This document shows, piece after piece, positions 44,151 to 54,924 of a stretch of DNA of 64,000 nt. Source of the stretch: Aquanectria penicillioides (taxonomy: Eukaryota; Ascomycota; Sordariomycetes; Hypocreales; Nectriaceae); contig PYIU01000001.1 in NCBI GenBank assembly GCA_003415625.1, positions 2,976,746-3,040,745 of the forward strand. The letters run 5' to 3'. The stretch's first letter is position 1; each line of letters opens with the position of its first letter. The notes beneath the pieces are model-generated. The model did not search any database, was not told the origin of the DNA, and saw nothing but the letters and a program-made list of their open reading frames with translations. The translations under genes and the position numbers were made by a program.

Positions 44151-47100
44151 CTAGCATGGCACCTCCCTCGATTCCGGCCTCAATCCCAAGGCATTAACGA
44201 AAGAGCGGTGCAACGGGCCTGCCAGTGGCTTCGTGAGCATATCGGCGATGTTTTCAGCGGAAGGGACGTATTGTAGTTCGACTGTACCGTCCTCAACGGC
44301 CTCTCTCACGAAGTGATACTGCACTCAAATATGCTTTGTGCAGGCGTGGAATTCAGGGTTATGTGCTAGCTTCATAGCGCTTTAGTTGTCTATAAAGATC
44401 ACCACTGGGGCGGTCAGCGGGCTGCCAAGTTCCTCCATAAAGCTCTTCATCCATATGACTTGCGATACTGCCTCTGCTAACGCATAGTATTCGGCTTCTA
44501 TTGAGGACTTTACTACGGTCTTCTAACGCTTGCTAGACCACGCAACTGGGCCCCCGTTCATAAGGAACACATATCCTCCGGTTGATCGTGCTGTCTCCGG
44601 GCAGCCGGCATAGTCAGAGTCACAGTAATAGCCGTGGAGACCGAACGGGTTGCCATATGACTCTTCCTTAAGGCAGTGATAACAGACAGAGTAATCGAGG
44701 CTCCCTTTAATGTATCGCAGCATCCTTCTTGCAGCCTTAAGTTGTTGCTTGCTTAGGCTCTTTAGGAAGCGTGCCCAAAGACCACATATAAAGGCCAGGT
44801 CAGGCCGGCTCTACTGTGAGAGATAGTTAACTTTTCCCACCATTAATGCGTATTCTTCACCGGCAGCCTCCATGCCAGGGACGGCGGCCTCTTTAGCTAA
44901 GTGATAGATTCCTATTTCCATCGGTATGTTCACGGCTTTGCAGTCAGGGTGTTCGAATTGCTCGAGGATGCTCGTTGCGTAGTCTCTCTGTGACAGCGTG
45001 AGCGATCCATCTTCTTCCGCTGTAATGGCTACACCTAGGAAGAGCTTAGGAAATCCAAGAGACTTCATCTCTACCTCCTGTGTGAGTTCATCGGCGAAGG
45101 TATTTGCATCCTCATCGTCGTTGGTAACCGTGAGCATGTCATCCACGTACGTGGCCGTGATGATCTCCCTCGCCCGGTCCACATAGACTGCAGTGTCGCT
45201 CTATAGCCTCTCGAGGCCTGACTTGCTAAGTATCTTCCTCAGTTTCTTCTGCCACAGCCGGGCACTTTGCTTGAGGCCGTACAGGGCCATGAGCAACTGT
45301 ATGACGTACTCAACGCCTTGTTCATAGCCCACTTTCTCAGCTAAGTGTTCGTACTTTGGATCCTCAAAGAACTCATCAAGCAGAGGGAAGGTCGTGATGT
45401 AGATATCTTCTTCTAGCTCTCCATTCAGGTACGCCATAATCACATCGTTCTGTGATAGCTTCTTCCCAGTCTGTACGGCGTAAGCGAGCAGCATCCTCCA
45501 GGAGTCGGCTCTTGCAGTCAAGGAGAAGGTCTCCTGGTAATCGATGCCTTCCTTTTGCATGAAGCCACGTGCCACAAGTCGAGCTTTGCGTGTGACTATC
45601 ACGCCGTTCTCATCTCTCTTGTATCGATTCACCCACTTTGCCGTAAGTGGTCTCTTGCCCTTCGGCAACTCCCTCTTTGGGATGAATTTGAGTACGCCTT
45701 TATTGATAAGGGCATGAATCTCCTTAAAGAATGCCTCCCTCCAAAGGTCGGCATCTGGCCAGTTAAGGGCATCGTAGACTGTAGCCGGGTCGGCGTCGGC
45801 GCGGGCGGCTAGAATCTGCTTCTTTATAGCCATTACCGGCGTCATGAGGTATCTCTTGGAGTTATTGAACGCTCCCTCTGGCCGTGATCGAATAATCTCT
45901 TCACCTTCTGCCGTAGGCGGCGGAACGGGCTCGTGGAACACTACATGCGTCGTTACGATGACTTTCTTCGTCTTGGGGTTCCAAATCCTGTATGCCTTAG
46001 TTCCTTAGAATCCTACGAGGATTCCTTTCCAACTGCGAGGCAGCATCTTCTCAGATCTATTGCGCTTTTCCTGTTCGATATGAACGAACGCCTTTAACCC
46101 TAGAATCCATAGATGCTCGATGCTCGGCACGTGTTCCTTTTCTGGGATCAGATCCGTAAAGTAAACCTCATGGGGGGTCTTCCAGTCCAGTGACCTCGTT
46201 GCCGTGACGTTGGCAATATGTATAACTGCAAGGATAATCTCTCCCCATAGCCCGGGAGGGATGTTCATCGCTATCATTACGCTCCTTGCCTTCTCTTAGA
46301 TTGTACGGTTCGCCCGTTCGGCGAAGCCGTTCTGTTCGTGGCCATACGGCGGCATGACAATCGCAGGGATCCCCATCTTCAAGAGGAGTTTATCGACCTT
46401 TCCGTTGACGAATTCACGGCCGCCATCAAACTGTATCTTTCGGGACGGACCGTGGGCCACGATAGTTCCGAACACTAGGAGATCTTCTTCCATCGAGGTG
46501 GCAGCATCGCTTTTCTTCTCGAGCAAATTGCCGTGGAAGTAACGGCTCTTATCGTCAGTCACGAGCTTGAGATACCTCTTCCCATCATACGTACGCGGAC
46601 TTAGCTCCATAAGGTCTGCATGGAGGAGGTCAAGCACGCGGTCTGCTCTCTCTCGTGGTGTCTTCGGCGAGAACCTCACGCTCTTAGCGAGCTCGCAGTC
46701 TTCACAGGGTGTATTGAGCGGCTTGTAATCATCAAGCCCGCCTCTCGTGACTTTGAAGGTGTGGTCCAGGGCCTCTTGACCTGCGTGAGCGAGTCTTCGG
46801 TGCCACATTCTTGCCTTGGACTGTTCCGTCTGCGTCAGCATCATCTTGGGAGCGGAGTGGTGACTTGTCGTGCCTCCTACTGCTCTGAGCAGAAACCCTC
46901 GGTTGGGGACATCGAGGGTTGCAAAGATCTTGCCGTTGCCGTCGAAGATCTTGTTCTTGATCACGTAACCGCCAGAGAGATAGACTTTCTCACCGGAGAT
47001 CACGTTCAGCGGGAAATCTTTGATGAGGACTGCGTCTTTGAGTATCACGGTCCTTGTCCTCTCTCCCTCTGTGAATAGCGTGACCACTGCTGTTCCCACG

Positions 47101-48839
47101 GCTGTGGGATACACAGTGCCTCCGCCAGTAAGAATCGGCATTGTCTCGTCGAGTTCATGCCACTCGTCTTCTTTGAACCATTTGGAGTCGTTAACAGCGT
47201 GCATATCGGCTCCTGAGTCCCAGAGCCAGCGGTCTTTTCGGTTAGTGAGGCCTGATTCTGCAGACATCGAGATAGTAACGAAGTTGCTGTTTTCCTCTGC
47301 CTTCAGCGCGGCGTTGACATTAACGTCGGGGGGACCACATGACTGCCGTTCCGGCGGGCTAGAAATCGTTGCCGCAGCCGCCTTTTCCGCTGACAACCTT
47401 GCAAAAGCATCACTGAAGAACTTCCTCGCCTTTAAGCCTCCGCGGTATGTGAAAACGGCGTTGTTATCGTCATCAGAGTCGTCTTCGGCTTCCTTTGCGT
47501 TCTTGGCACTCTGCTTACTCGATTCTGCGTGTAGGGCGGTCTTTTCGGTCTTCTCAGCGGTTTCATCACTATTATCTTTCTTCTTCGACCTCCTATTCTT
47601 GCTGCCTTTGCTCTCCTTCTGTGGAGATAGGCAGTTCTTTGCGATATGACCTTTCTGGTCACAGTTAAAGCATTTGCCGCTCTTAGGATCTCTTCTGCGG
47701 TTATCCTTTTCGTTCGACTGAGCACTCATCTGCGTGCCTTTCTCACCGCTAGAGTCTTTACTCTTCTTCTGGGAAGTCTGCAGACTTCTGGCTTTATCGA
47801 TAAGGTCTTCCTGCATCTTATAGATGGATTGGTATTTCCCCTTTCGCTCATAGTCGCGTTGGAGTGCATTCCACTCAGGAAAGACCTTTTCGATGCTGTC
47901 TGCAAACCTCATCTTTTCCTGGTGCTCAGGGAGCTCGCCGCCGGCTTCAATAATGCTATTTGCAACGCGGCGGAAGTTATCAACATGACTTTGGACCCCT
48001 TATGGTTTCTTTAGAGTCAGGGACTCTAATTCTCGGTGGAGGTTGGCCAGGCTCTGCTGGGACCTCGCATTATCGTACCTTCTCATCAGCAGCTCGATGG
48101 CCTCTGTGCCAGTCTTCGCCGGAGATAATAACGGCTTCAGTTTCTGTGAAACTGCCATTTCCATAGCGGCAATCAGGCGCGTTTCTCCTAGACGCGAGAT
48201 CCTGATCTCTTCGTGCCACCCAATAGCGGTCATGGCGTGGAAGAGATGTCTCTTCCAGGCGGCCCAGTTCTCTGATCCCTTAAGTACATCATCTCCCTTC
48301 ATCTTAAAGTTAAGACCGACAAGATCCTCGATTTCGATCAGTTGTGAGTTCGTAATCTTCTTCCTACTTGGGGCAGGCTCTACTGATGTCTCTCTGTTCC
48401 TTAAGAAACCGAACATCTTATCTGGAGCTCTTGAGGGCTCCCTTGAGGTGTGGAAGAGTCGGCTTCCCTGGTACTCGGAGCTCTCATCTTCGTCGTCTTC
48501 CACCTCAGATTCTAACTCGTCTTTAGGCTGTGTCTTGCGCCTAGTCTTCGACTCGTTCTTGGTCTTCTGGTTGGAGTGCTTCTGCAGCTTTTGCATCTGC
48601 TGCATCATCTCCATCATTTGCTGCATCATGATGCTTAGATCTGGCTGAGTCTCCTGCAGGTCCCCTTTAGCAGGCTTTGCTAACCTTTTAGGGGGGGGTG
48701 GGAGATCCTCAAGATCGTCTTCTCCCTCAGCAGGATCTTCTTCATCATCAGTCCGTTCAATCGCTTCGACAGTAGGGACTGGCTTCAGGGCCGGCTTCGA
48801 AGCCGTTGCCCGGGTCTTGGGACCTTGACTGGTCGACAT
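44151..48839 (-). pseudogene. Copia gag-pol polyprotein, interrupted by nonsense mutations
   Basis: One continuous frame about 1560 codons long. Start ATG at 48839. Gag with Lys/Glu-rich stretches; zinc knuckle CFNCDQKGHIAKNC at about 47640-47690; aspartic protease LWDSGADMHAV at about 47190-47220; GAG-pre-integrase MWHRRLAHAG at about 46810; integrase core ending FAERANRTI at 46299; RT with TAKWVNRYKRDENG, RLVARGFMQKEGIDY and the catalytic YVDD at about 45150; RNase H SSIEAEYYALAEA near 44500. Eight stops lie inside the frame, at 48000, 46296, 46005, 45201, 44811, 44523, 44382 and 44325. All are TAA/TAG/TGA where CAA/CAG/CGA fits the family. The stop at 44151-44153 may be natural. No frameshift was found. 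Confidence 0.85.
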
Positions 48840-48919
48840 CGCGAGCGCCGACTTCAAGGGACGAACTTTGGGTTGGTCTGAACCTTCCGAATAGCTGCAA
48901 TTTCTTCTTGAATTGGAGC

Positions 48920-48934
48920 TCCGGGCTCATAACC
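48920..48934 (-). other. Copia element 1 primer-binding site (half-tRNA type)
   Basis: The + strand reads CCGGGCTCATAACC directly against the LTR end. This is the eukaryotic initiator tRNA-Met anticodon arm, so the element RNA would pair with an internal tRNA fragment rather than with the tRNA 3' end. Confidence 0.65.
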
Positions 48935-49059
48935 TGTAAACAATATACAGGCACGCGCAGAGACGGTCACAGCGGGCGACATGCGCAACGGGTCGGTCCA
49001 GATCAATTGGGATTCGTAAGGAACAGCTAGATAGTGGTCGCAGAATGCAGTCACCTATT
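48935..49059 (-). repeat. Copia element 1 right LTR (5' LTR), end truncated
   Basis: 125 bp matching the left LTR but ending ...CACCTATT without the final TACA; then family C sequence begins. Confidence 0.75.
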
Positions 49060-49060
49060 A

Positions 49061-49117
49061 GTTTCAGTAGGCGGGACGTTTGTGGTTTGCGTCACTCAAA
49101 AATCATATGGTCCAACA
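49061..49117 (+). repeat. Family C repeat, 3' end fragment
   Basis: Matches the last about 57 bp of family C, ending TGGTCCAACA. Followed directly by repeat D. Confidence 0.6.
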
Positions 49118-49125
49118 ACTGAATC

Positions 49126-49411
49126 TGCTTACCCTATACCCTTTTAGTGGAAATGGGTTACCCGAAGGGGCAAAAAGGGAGGCATAGCCGTGGTCAAGGG
49201 AAATTAAATGAAGATAGTTTCTTATGGGTAACTGGCGAGGAAGCCCTAGAGGCTTCCCTCGCGATCCTATAGTTGTACAGTGTTTATTCTACAGTGTCGT
49301 GCGGTGGTGGCACTGTGCTACCACCTCACGTGATCGGGTTCGTCCCTGTCCTTCACACTTTTGGGTGGGGTGTGTGTTTTGGCCAGTGTCCCCTTCCACC
49401 AACAAACTACC
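49126..49411 (+). repeat. Dispersed repeat D with a 212-bp insertion
   Basis: The two halves that are adjacent at 27790-27852 are here separated by 49146-49357, with CTTTT on each side (49141-49145 and 49358-49362), like a 5-bp target duplication. The insert has no obvious inverted ends. Confidence 0.5.
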
Positions 49412-49763
49412 CTGCCACTCCCATTTTTTAACATTTTTATAAACAGAAAAAACAAATTAGCACATGGGGACAATTAACATTATCCGATTTACTCTACATT
49501 GGGAAACATTTTTCTTGTTTTTCTCAAGGAAAATGTTCATGTTTTGAGCTGGGGTGCCCTGCAAATATGGACTCACTGCACAATCATTCAAGGGTTGTCC
49601 TGTATGAGAGGAAAGGAATACTGTCGAAAGAATGGAGAATGAAAAACATAATTAGGTTCTAAAAACCACAACCTATTGAAAACATAGAAGACTAGCATTA
49701 GGATCTGGCTGGTCGAACATCCCTAAAAAAAAAAGCTAACACTTCATCCCTATTCACAGAGCT
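49412..49763. other. 3' flank of MFS transporter gene
   Basis: AT-rich, no gene recognised; likely holds the transporter 3' UTR. Confidence 0.35.
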
Positions 49764-51413
49764 TTAAGGTCGCCAACGGAAAGCGGGGTGCTTCCAGTCA
49801 AGATCTTGAATTTCTTCCTGGGACAGGCCATGAAGCTCTTCGTCAACATCCCGGTTATCCTTTTTCTTGTTGTCCATTTTCATCCACAGCAATGTTAGCG
49901 TGCTTACTATGAGAACAGTACCTGAAGTCGCCAAATTGAGACCATTCCCGATGTGGTAATCGGGGGCGTCCCAAGGGAGGAAAGACCATCCAGCAATCAA
50001 ACCACCAATATTTCCCATCATTACATTCATTCCAATGGCAGCGCTTCTGGCGGTATCACTGACAACATTGGCGGAGACTTGAGCATTGCTTAGTGGACCA
50101 ATTGCAAACGTCGAAGAGGCGATTAAAAAGGTGGCGCCATAGCGGACAGACTGATTCTGCGATCCGAGAAACATGCAATATCCGATCATACACATGGGCG
50201 CAGACAAAATAAAAAAGATTTGGCGTCGATCAAGTCGCCAACTCAGAAGGGGAAATAGGACAGTGAATAAAGCGCCAACTACATACGGGGGAACCGTAAA
50301 TAGCTGCTGCTCAATGGTTGTTTTGTCTTTATAAATTGTCTTGACAATTGTTGGTGCGAAGAATGCAAGCCCTTGAACAGTAATGTTGTTGAGGAGGAAT
50401 ACAAAGGCAGTGCTGAGCGTGATAGGGGATAATATTCCGCGAAGAAGTTTCTTTTTGTCAATCCGATCAAGAATTACTGTAGTGCCGACACGCTCAGACT
50501 TGACTCGGGCAACAGCGAGATCCTTTTCGCTCTCGCTAAGCCATCTCGCTGTAGCAGGGCGGTCAGTCAAGGTGAAGAAGCCGATGAGCCCCAAGCCAAT
50601 AGTGACAATCCCTTCAATAGCAAAGATCATTCGCCAAGAATGAAGGGTTCCAAAGTTGTCGAGACTCAGGATTGCCGAGGCCAATAGACCTCCAAAGGCA
50701 CCTGCAAGAGGTGCCATGACGATGTAGAGAGACAAACGAAATGCAAGCTCTGCGCGGCGGTACCAGCGGGATAGATAATAGGCAATTCCTGGCATCATTC
50801 CGGCCTCAAAGATTCCTAAAAGGAAACGAACACCTGCAGCCTGTGGAATAGTTTTGACAAAGGCCGTACCAAGAGATGTGATTCCGAATAGTAGTGTAGT
50901 TGCAGGAAGAAACCAGCCAGGTCCAATCCATTTACAACAAAGGTTGCAAGGGATTTCAAACAAAATATATGAAATATAGAAGATGGAAATGACTTTGTTG
51001 TAATCATATCCTTTCATTCCAAGATCAGTATCTAGACCAGCGATTTTGGCATTACCTGCGAGTGTGTTAGGATGGATTGATGCTCATTCCTTCTTATGAA
51101 CCATTTTTTTTTTCGTTTCTTACCAATATTGGCACGATCAATGAAGCAGAATAAATACATAAGGGAAACAGTTGGGATGATGAACATGTCAATCTTTAGG
51201 CGTAAGCGACGCTCAGCTTGTGCATCGTATTGCACGAGGGGTTGGCCATATCTGCGGCGCGATTAGTCCAATCCGTGTTCAGGAGATGAAAATAATACAG
51301 GCATACTTGTCTGTGGCCACTTGACCTCGCTCAGCTGCATGGCGAAGGCTCGAGTCATTGAGATCTTCGATGGTATCATGATTATCAATGTGCGTAGTAG
51401 TAGTGAATTTCAT
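49764..51413 (-). CDS. MFS transporter, DAL5-like anion:cation symporter family
   Basis: Plasma-membrane transporter of the family that includes yeast Dal5 (allantoate) and related carboxylate or vitamin carriers; substrate unknown. Exons: 51413-51307, 51251-51124, 51055-49764 (introns 55 and 68 bp). 508 aa with consistent phases. The hydrophilic N-terminus is followed by the family pattern RLRLKIDMFIIPTVSLMYLFCFIDRANIGNA in the first span. The loop 2-3 region and YYLSRWYRRAELAFR (about 49-aa downstream of span 4) are typical of this family. Twelve spans can be counted. The C-terminus is hydrophilic and ends ...HPAFRWRP, also common in the family. The convergent neighbour is a transposon, so no metabolic cluster helps assign the substrate. 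Confidence 0.88.
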
Positions 51414-52434
51414 AGTGATTCTCGATGGAGCTGCTATAGCCCACTTCGAATAACGTTAGGCGGCTACAAGGAAGAATTGATATGCGGGTGTTGGCTTGAA
51501 ATCTTCTTTTCACCCAAGTCCAAGTGGGAAAGCTGACTGCTTTATAATAGTACCGTAATCCGGGATTTTGCCCGGCGTTAGTTGCAGCCTAGATTTCTCA
51601 TTTGATAGTTGCAACCTCCCATTTGTTATCTGGGCCAAACGGAAGTATTACGTCCAATCTTCCCAGGATATTGGCTGCTCAATCTGGCATTACCCCAGAC
51701 TTAGAGGGGAGTAGACCAACCGGATCGCGATGTGCCGATGGCACGGGGAACTGCTCCGCAGATGGGGTCGGCCATCCGATCTATCTCCGCAAGCCGGGGT
51801 TTGTGCGGGGAAATAGACATAACTCGCAAGTCAAAAGGCTATTATTGGCTTTACAAAGTTGGTGTGTGACGGTATCCTGGTATTGTAGGGTGCGATGGTC
51901 CGGGCGAACAACTCAAATAGGTTAATACCAACAATGGTCTGCCACATCATCTCATTTCTCGGCCAAAGGGACCCTCTTGCGATAGTGAGTTACGGTTTTG
52001 CTACCACCACGAAAGCCGCAGGTCATCAATCGCCCCCTCCTTGGATGACGACTTGACTCGCTCGTGATCATATTACAAAGAATGACTGGATTCGCGGTAC
52101 TGAGATGATTTCATCGCTAGCACAATTTAGCATTTGGACCTCTTGGTATGTCAAAGTGTGAAGCGTTACACTAACCACACCCTGCAATTACATGGCTTGG
52201 ACTGACAGGGCTTGGAGCCTGTGTGCTGACGTACCTACTCTAGACTATTTCGAAGGGGACTAGGGAGGCCTTGCAGAGGAGTTCGTTCCGCAGATGATTT
52301 AGCCAACTTTCCACTACGCGGCCCCGTTGGCTCGAAAGCAGCCCTCTTTGTATCTCGCCAAGCCCTGTCACACGGGACTTCGGCAAGTGTTCGGGCCTAG
52401 CATCCCGACAACAGCCCTGGACCAGAGCCGGACA
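51414..52434. other. Intergenic between MFS and tyrosinase genes
   Basis: About 1 kb with no supported gene. The part next to 51414 should contain the MFS promoter. The open frame at 51602-51925 has no recognisable domain. Confidence 0.35.
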
Positions 52435-52505
52435 TTGTTAATAATACTAGCAAAAGTGGAGCAGTCCGACAGTGCAGAGCAATTAACGCATTATACCATC
52501 TCAAC
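52435..52505 (+). repeat. Dispersed repeat G, copy 1
   Basis: About 70 bp (TTAATAATACTAGCAAAAGTGG through CGCATTATACCATCTCAAC) that recur inverted at 62828-62899, with several substitutions. Confidence 0.55.
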
Positions 52506-52912
52506 AGATATGCATCAACACCCCGCATTGCAGAGACGCATTCCCGCAGCTGTGGGCAACGTGGTGGAAGTAGAATTTTTTCGCCAATTTGAAAACAAAA
52601 CCACCCCGACCTTCTAGTTTACAGATAACTGAAATTTCATTGCAAGCTTTCTTTGATGTTCGGGAAATTATGCCCTCTGTGGCAGGTGGACTGCCTTTTG
52701 AAGAGCAGTGCTTTCAGTGCCGAGGAGCCATGGAAACGTCCACCAATTCTGTGTTTCCCAAACTATAGCCGATCACGGGACAGTCGATGAATTTGTCAAA
52801 ATACCATGTTGATGGACAATGAATAAGTACAAACTACCACAAAGGCTAAAAGATTTTACAAAATGTATTTCTGAAGTTGAATATGTCAGTCTCGGAACAC
52901 TCCCCACTTCTC
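52506..52912. other. 3' flank of the tyrosinase gene
   Basis: No gene supported. Probable tyrosinase 3' UTR close to 52912. Confidence 0.35.
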
Positions 52913-54924
52913 CTACTGCGTCGAGCGAGATCCCCCAGGGTTTCTCTGCTTCTTCGGCGCTGTTCGTCGCTGCGAGTCCTTGTACTCGGGAAGCTTCGTA
53001 TTCGTGTCAGGGGGGACAACATCTACATTCTCCAGTTCAATCTTCAAACTCGGAACAGATGTGAGAGGAATAATAGTTCCGTCATGCTAGGATCAATCAC
53101 TATTAGCGACGTTTGTGTCATGTTTAGGCTTAGATCAAGTCATACCTTCTTAATTTCAACACGTAGACTTGCCAAAAGGTCCTCCACTACCGATTTCGTC
53201 TGCTCATCCTTGAGTTCAACGGGATCCGCGGCTTTATCCAGAGAGAATTTGCCGTAGAAAGTGCCAGTCTGCGGCTGCTTGAGTACGATGAAGTTTCCAA
53301 CGCCTGTGACGTTTGCATAGAGGCCAATGGAGCATGGTCTCTCAAGTTGTTCGACATTAACCGAGACCTGAGCGAAATATCGGGTGGTCTCCTCTCCGTC
53401 CCGCTTTCTCATCTGTGGTCGGGATGCTCCAGTAGCATATAGTCGGTTAATTAGTGCCGTTGCATCAGTTCGCATCTGCACATCTGTCTTTCTCCAATAC
53501 TCGAGAGCTTCGTACGTATAACCAAACGATTTAATACTCTGGACTGATTTAGAGGTATGGAACTTTCCGGGCGAGGCGAAAAATGGTTTGAGAGGATTAT
53601 TGGGAGTAATTGTGGTTCCTTCTGGTGTCGAGAAACGCGCAGATCCACGATATGATCCTTTGAAGCTTGCCTGATTAGGCTTCATAAATTGCCAGTAAGC
53701 CCAAAGTCGATCGACGTTGCAGTGGTGCAGCATGCTGTACCACAAATTAGCCCTGAACGGTTGAAAATTTGAAGTACCTACAATAGAGGATCAAAGCCGG
53801 CGTAGTCGGCATCAAGGAATTGGTAGCCGCATGAACCATCCCAGTGAATCGAATTGTGAATCTGTTCCAAGCTGATACCGGAGCTGCCAGTTGATGCAAA
53901 CTCGTCAAAGGTAGTCGATCTAGTGAATGCGTCGTACTTTTCATTGAGCTTTTAGCAAGTTTCCCCTTCTGGCCAAGTAACCATTGACTTACCACCCACT
54001 GCTTGTAGGATCGCTGCGCCATGGCTTGGTTCGCAGAGTCCGGATAACTCTGTGGGCTACGGCACTTGTAGATTTGCGGGGATCTGTCGAAATCTCCAAA
54101 TGTCTGATCAAGTGCTGCCTTCGGGAAATTATAATACCGCAAAGGGTTGTCTACTTCGATGGTTCGGAGGCTGTTTCCGTTGGGAGCATTTACCCTCAGT
54201 TTTTGAGGGACTGTTGCGGCGGGAACATTAGGGCTTGCGGCCCAGTCCCAGTACGGTGCACGAATGTTTTGAGCAGCCTGGAGATATTGTGCCCGTACTT
54301 GTTGCGGATATTGTCCAGCCAATTTTGTAGCGGTTTCGACTAAACGTTGCTAGAGAGTATTAGGAACTAGTTCTGAGCGACGGAGTAGAGTATTTTACCT
54401 CGTAAAGAACAACATACGGTCGGTGCCACGGTAAAAACAAGTTCTCCTATCAGAATAGAAAAAAGACTGTTAGATCGATTTCAATGACTGAAGAGAAGAG
54501 CATACACCATGCGGACAGTATCCCATCCACCCGTTGGATGTGGCTCTGCCGGCACCGTTCCACTCAATGTAAGGTTTGCCATGAATTCCTAGAAAGGTGG
54601 TGAGATACTTTCCATGGTGATAAAGCTTTTCAAACCATACCTGCGACTTGGAAATAGGATAACTGGCCTTTAGCGTCTTGCTTATATAAGTCTACTAAGG
54701 CCCGAATGTAGAGATCCCTGGCCTGGTTAGTGACAGGATAAGCAGGCAGGAATTAAGAAGGCTTACCACTGCGGACCTCCAGCAGCCTGGAGGTCGTTGA
54801 TGTTTCTCCTGAGTGGGACTGCACTTCCTTGGGCGACCTTGACACCAGTGATTGGATAATTTGCCTGGGCGCTTGCAAATGGAACGAGTGCGCAGAGTGC
54901 ACCCACCGCAGTCGAAAACAGCAT
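52913..54924 (-). CDS. Secreted tyrosinase (type-3 copper polyphenol oxidase)
   Basis: Oxidises phenols to quinones in pigment or defence chemistry. Eight exons inferred: 54924-54767, 54717-54641, 54588-54506, 54446-54399, 54349-53993, 53948-53782, 53734-53146, 53086-52913. 550 aa with consistent phases. Signal peptide MLFSTAVGALCALVPFASAQ. Copper A site: IHGKPYIEW, GYCPHG and LFLPWHRPY supply the three His. Copper B site: QIHNSIHW and FMLHHCNVDRLWAYW. A basic C-terminal tail ends the protein and could be the removable extension known in fungal tyrosinases. The intron at 53735-53781 has a nearer acceptor too, but only the later one gives the canonical DPLFMLHH. Introns are 44-59 bp. Confidence 0.88.

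Larger units (their letters stand above)
43663..49059 (-). mobile_element. Nearly complete Ty1/copia LTR retrotransposon, RIP-damaged
   Basis: 5.4-kb element on the minus strand with paired LTRs (43663-43791 and 48935-49059; one mismatch over 125 bp). Just inside the 5' LTR, 48920-48934 carries GGGCTCATAACC, identical to an initiator tRNA-Met anticodon stem-loop, a half-tRNA primer site as in Drosophila copia and related elements. A single gag-pol frame (48839-44154) holds gag, zinc knuckle, protease, integrase, RT and RNase H in copia order. The right LTR lacks its last four bases and no target duplication is present, so one end was altered after insertion. Confidence 0.85.

Noticed and set aside
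47020..47649. 209-aa + strand frame within the copia element
   Set aside because: Shadow of the gag-protease region on the minus strand.
53741..53781. A 29-bp intron in the tyrosinase gene
   Set aside because: Too short for a spliceosomal intron; the later acceptor at 53735 gives a 47-bp intron and the canonical copper B motif.
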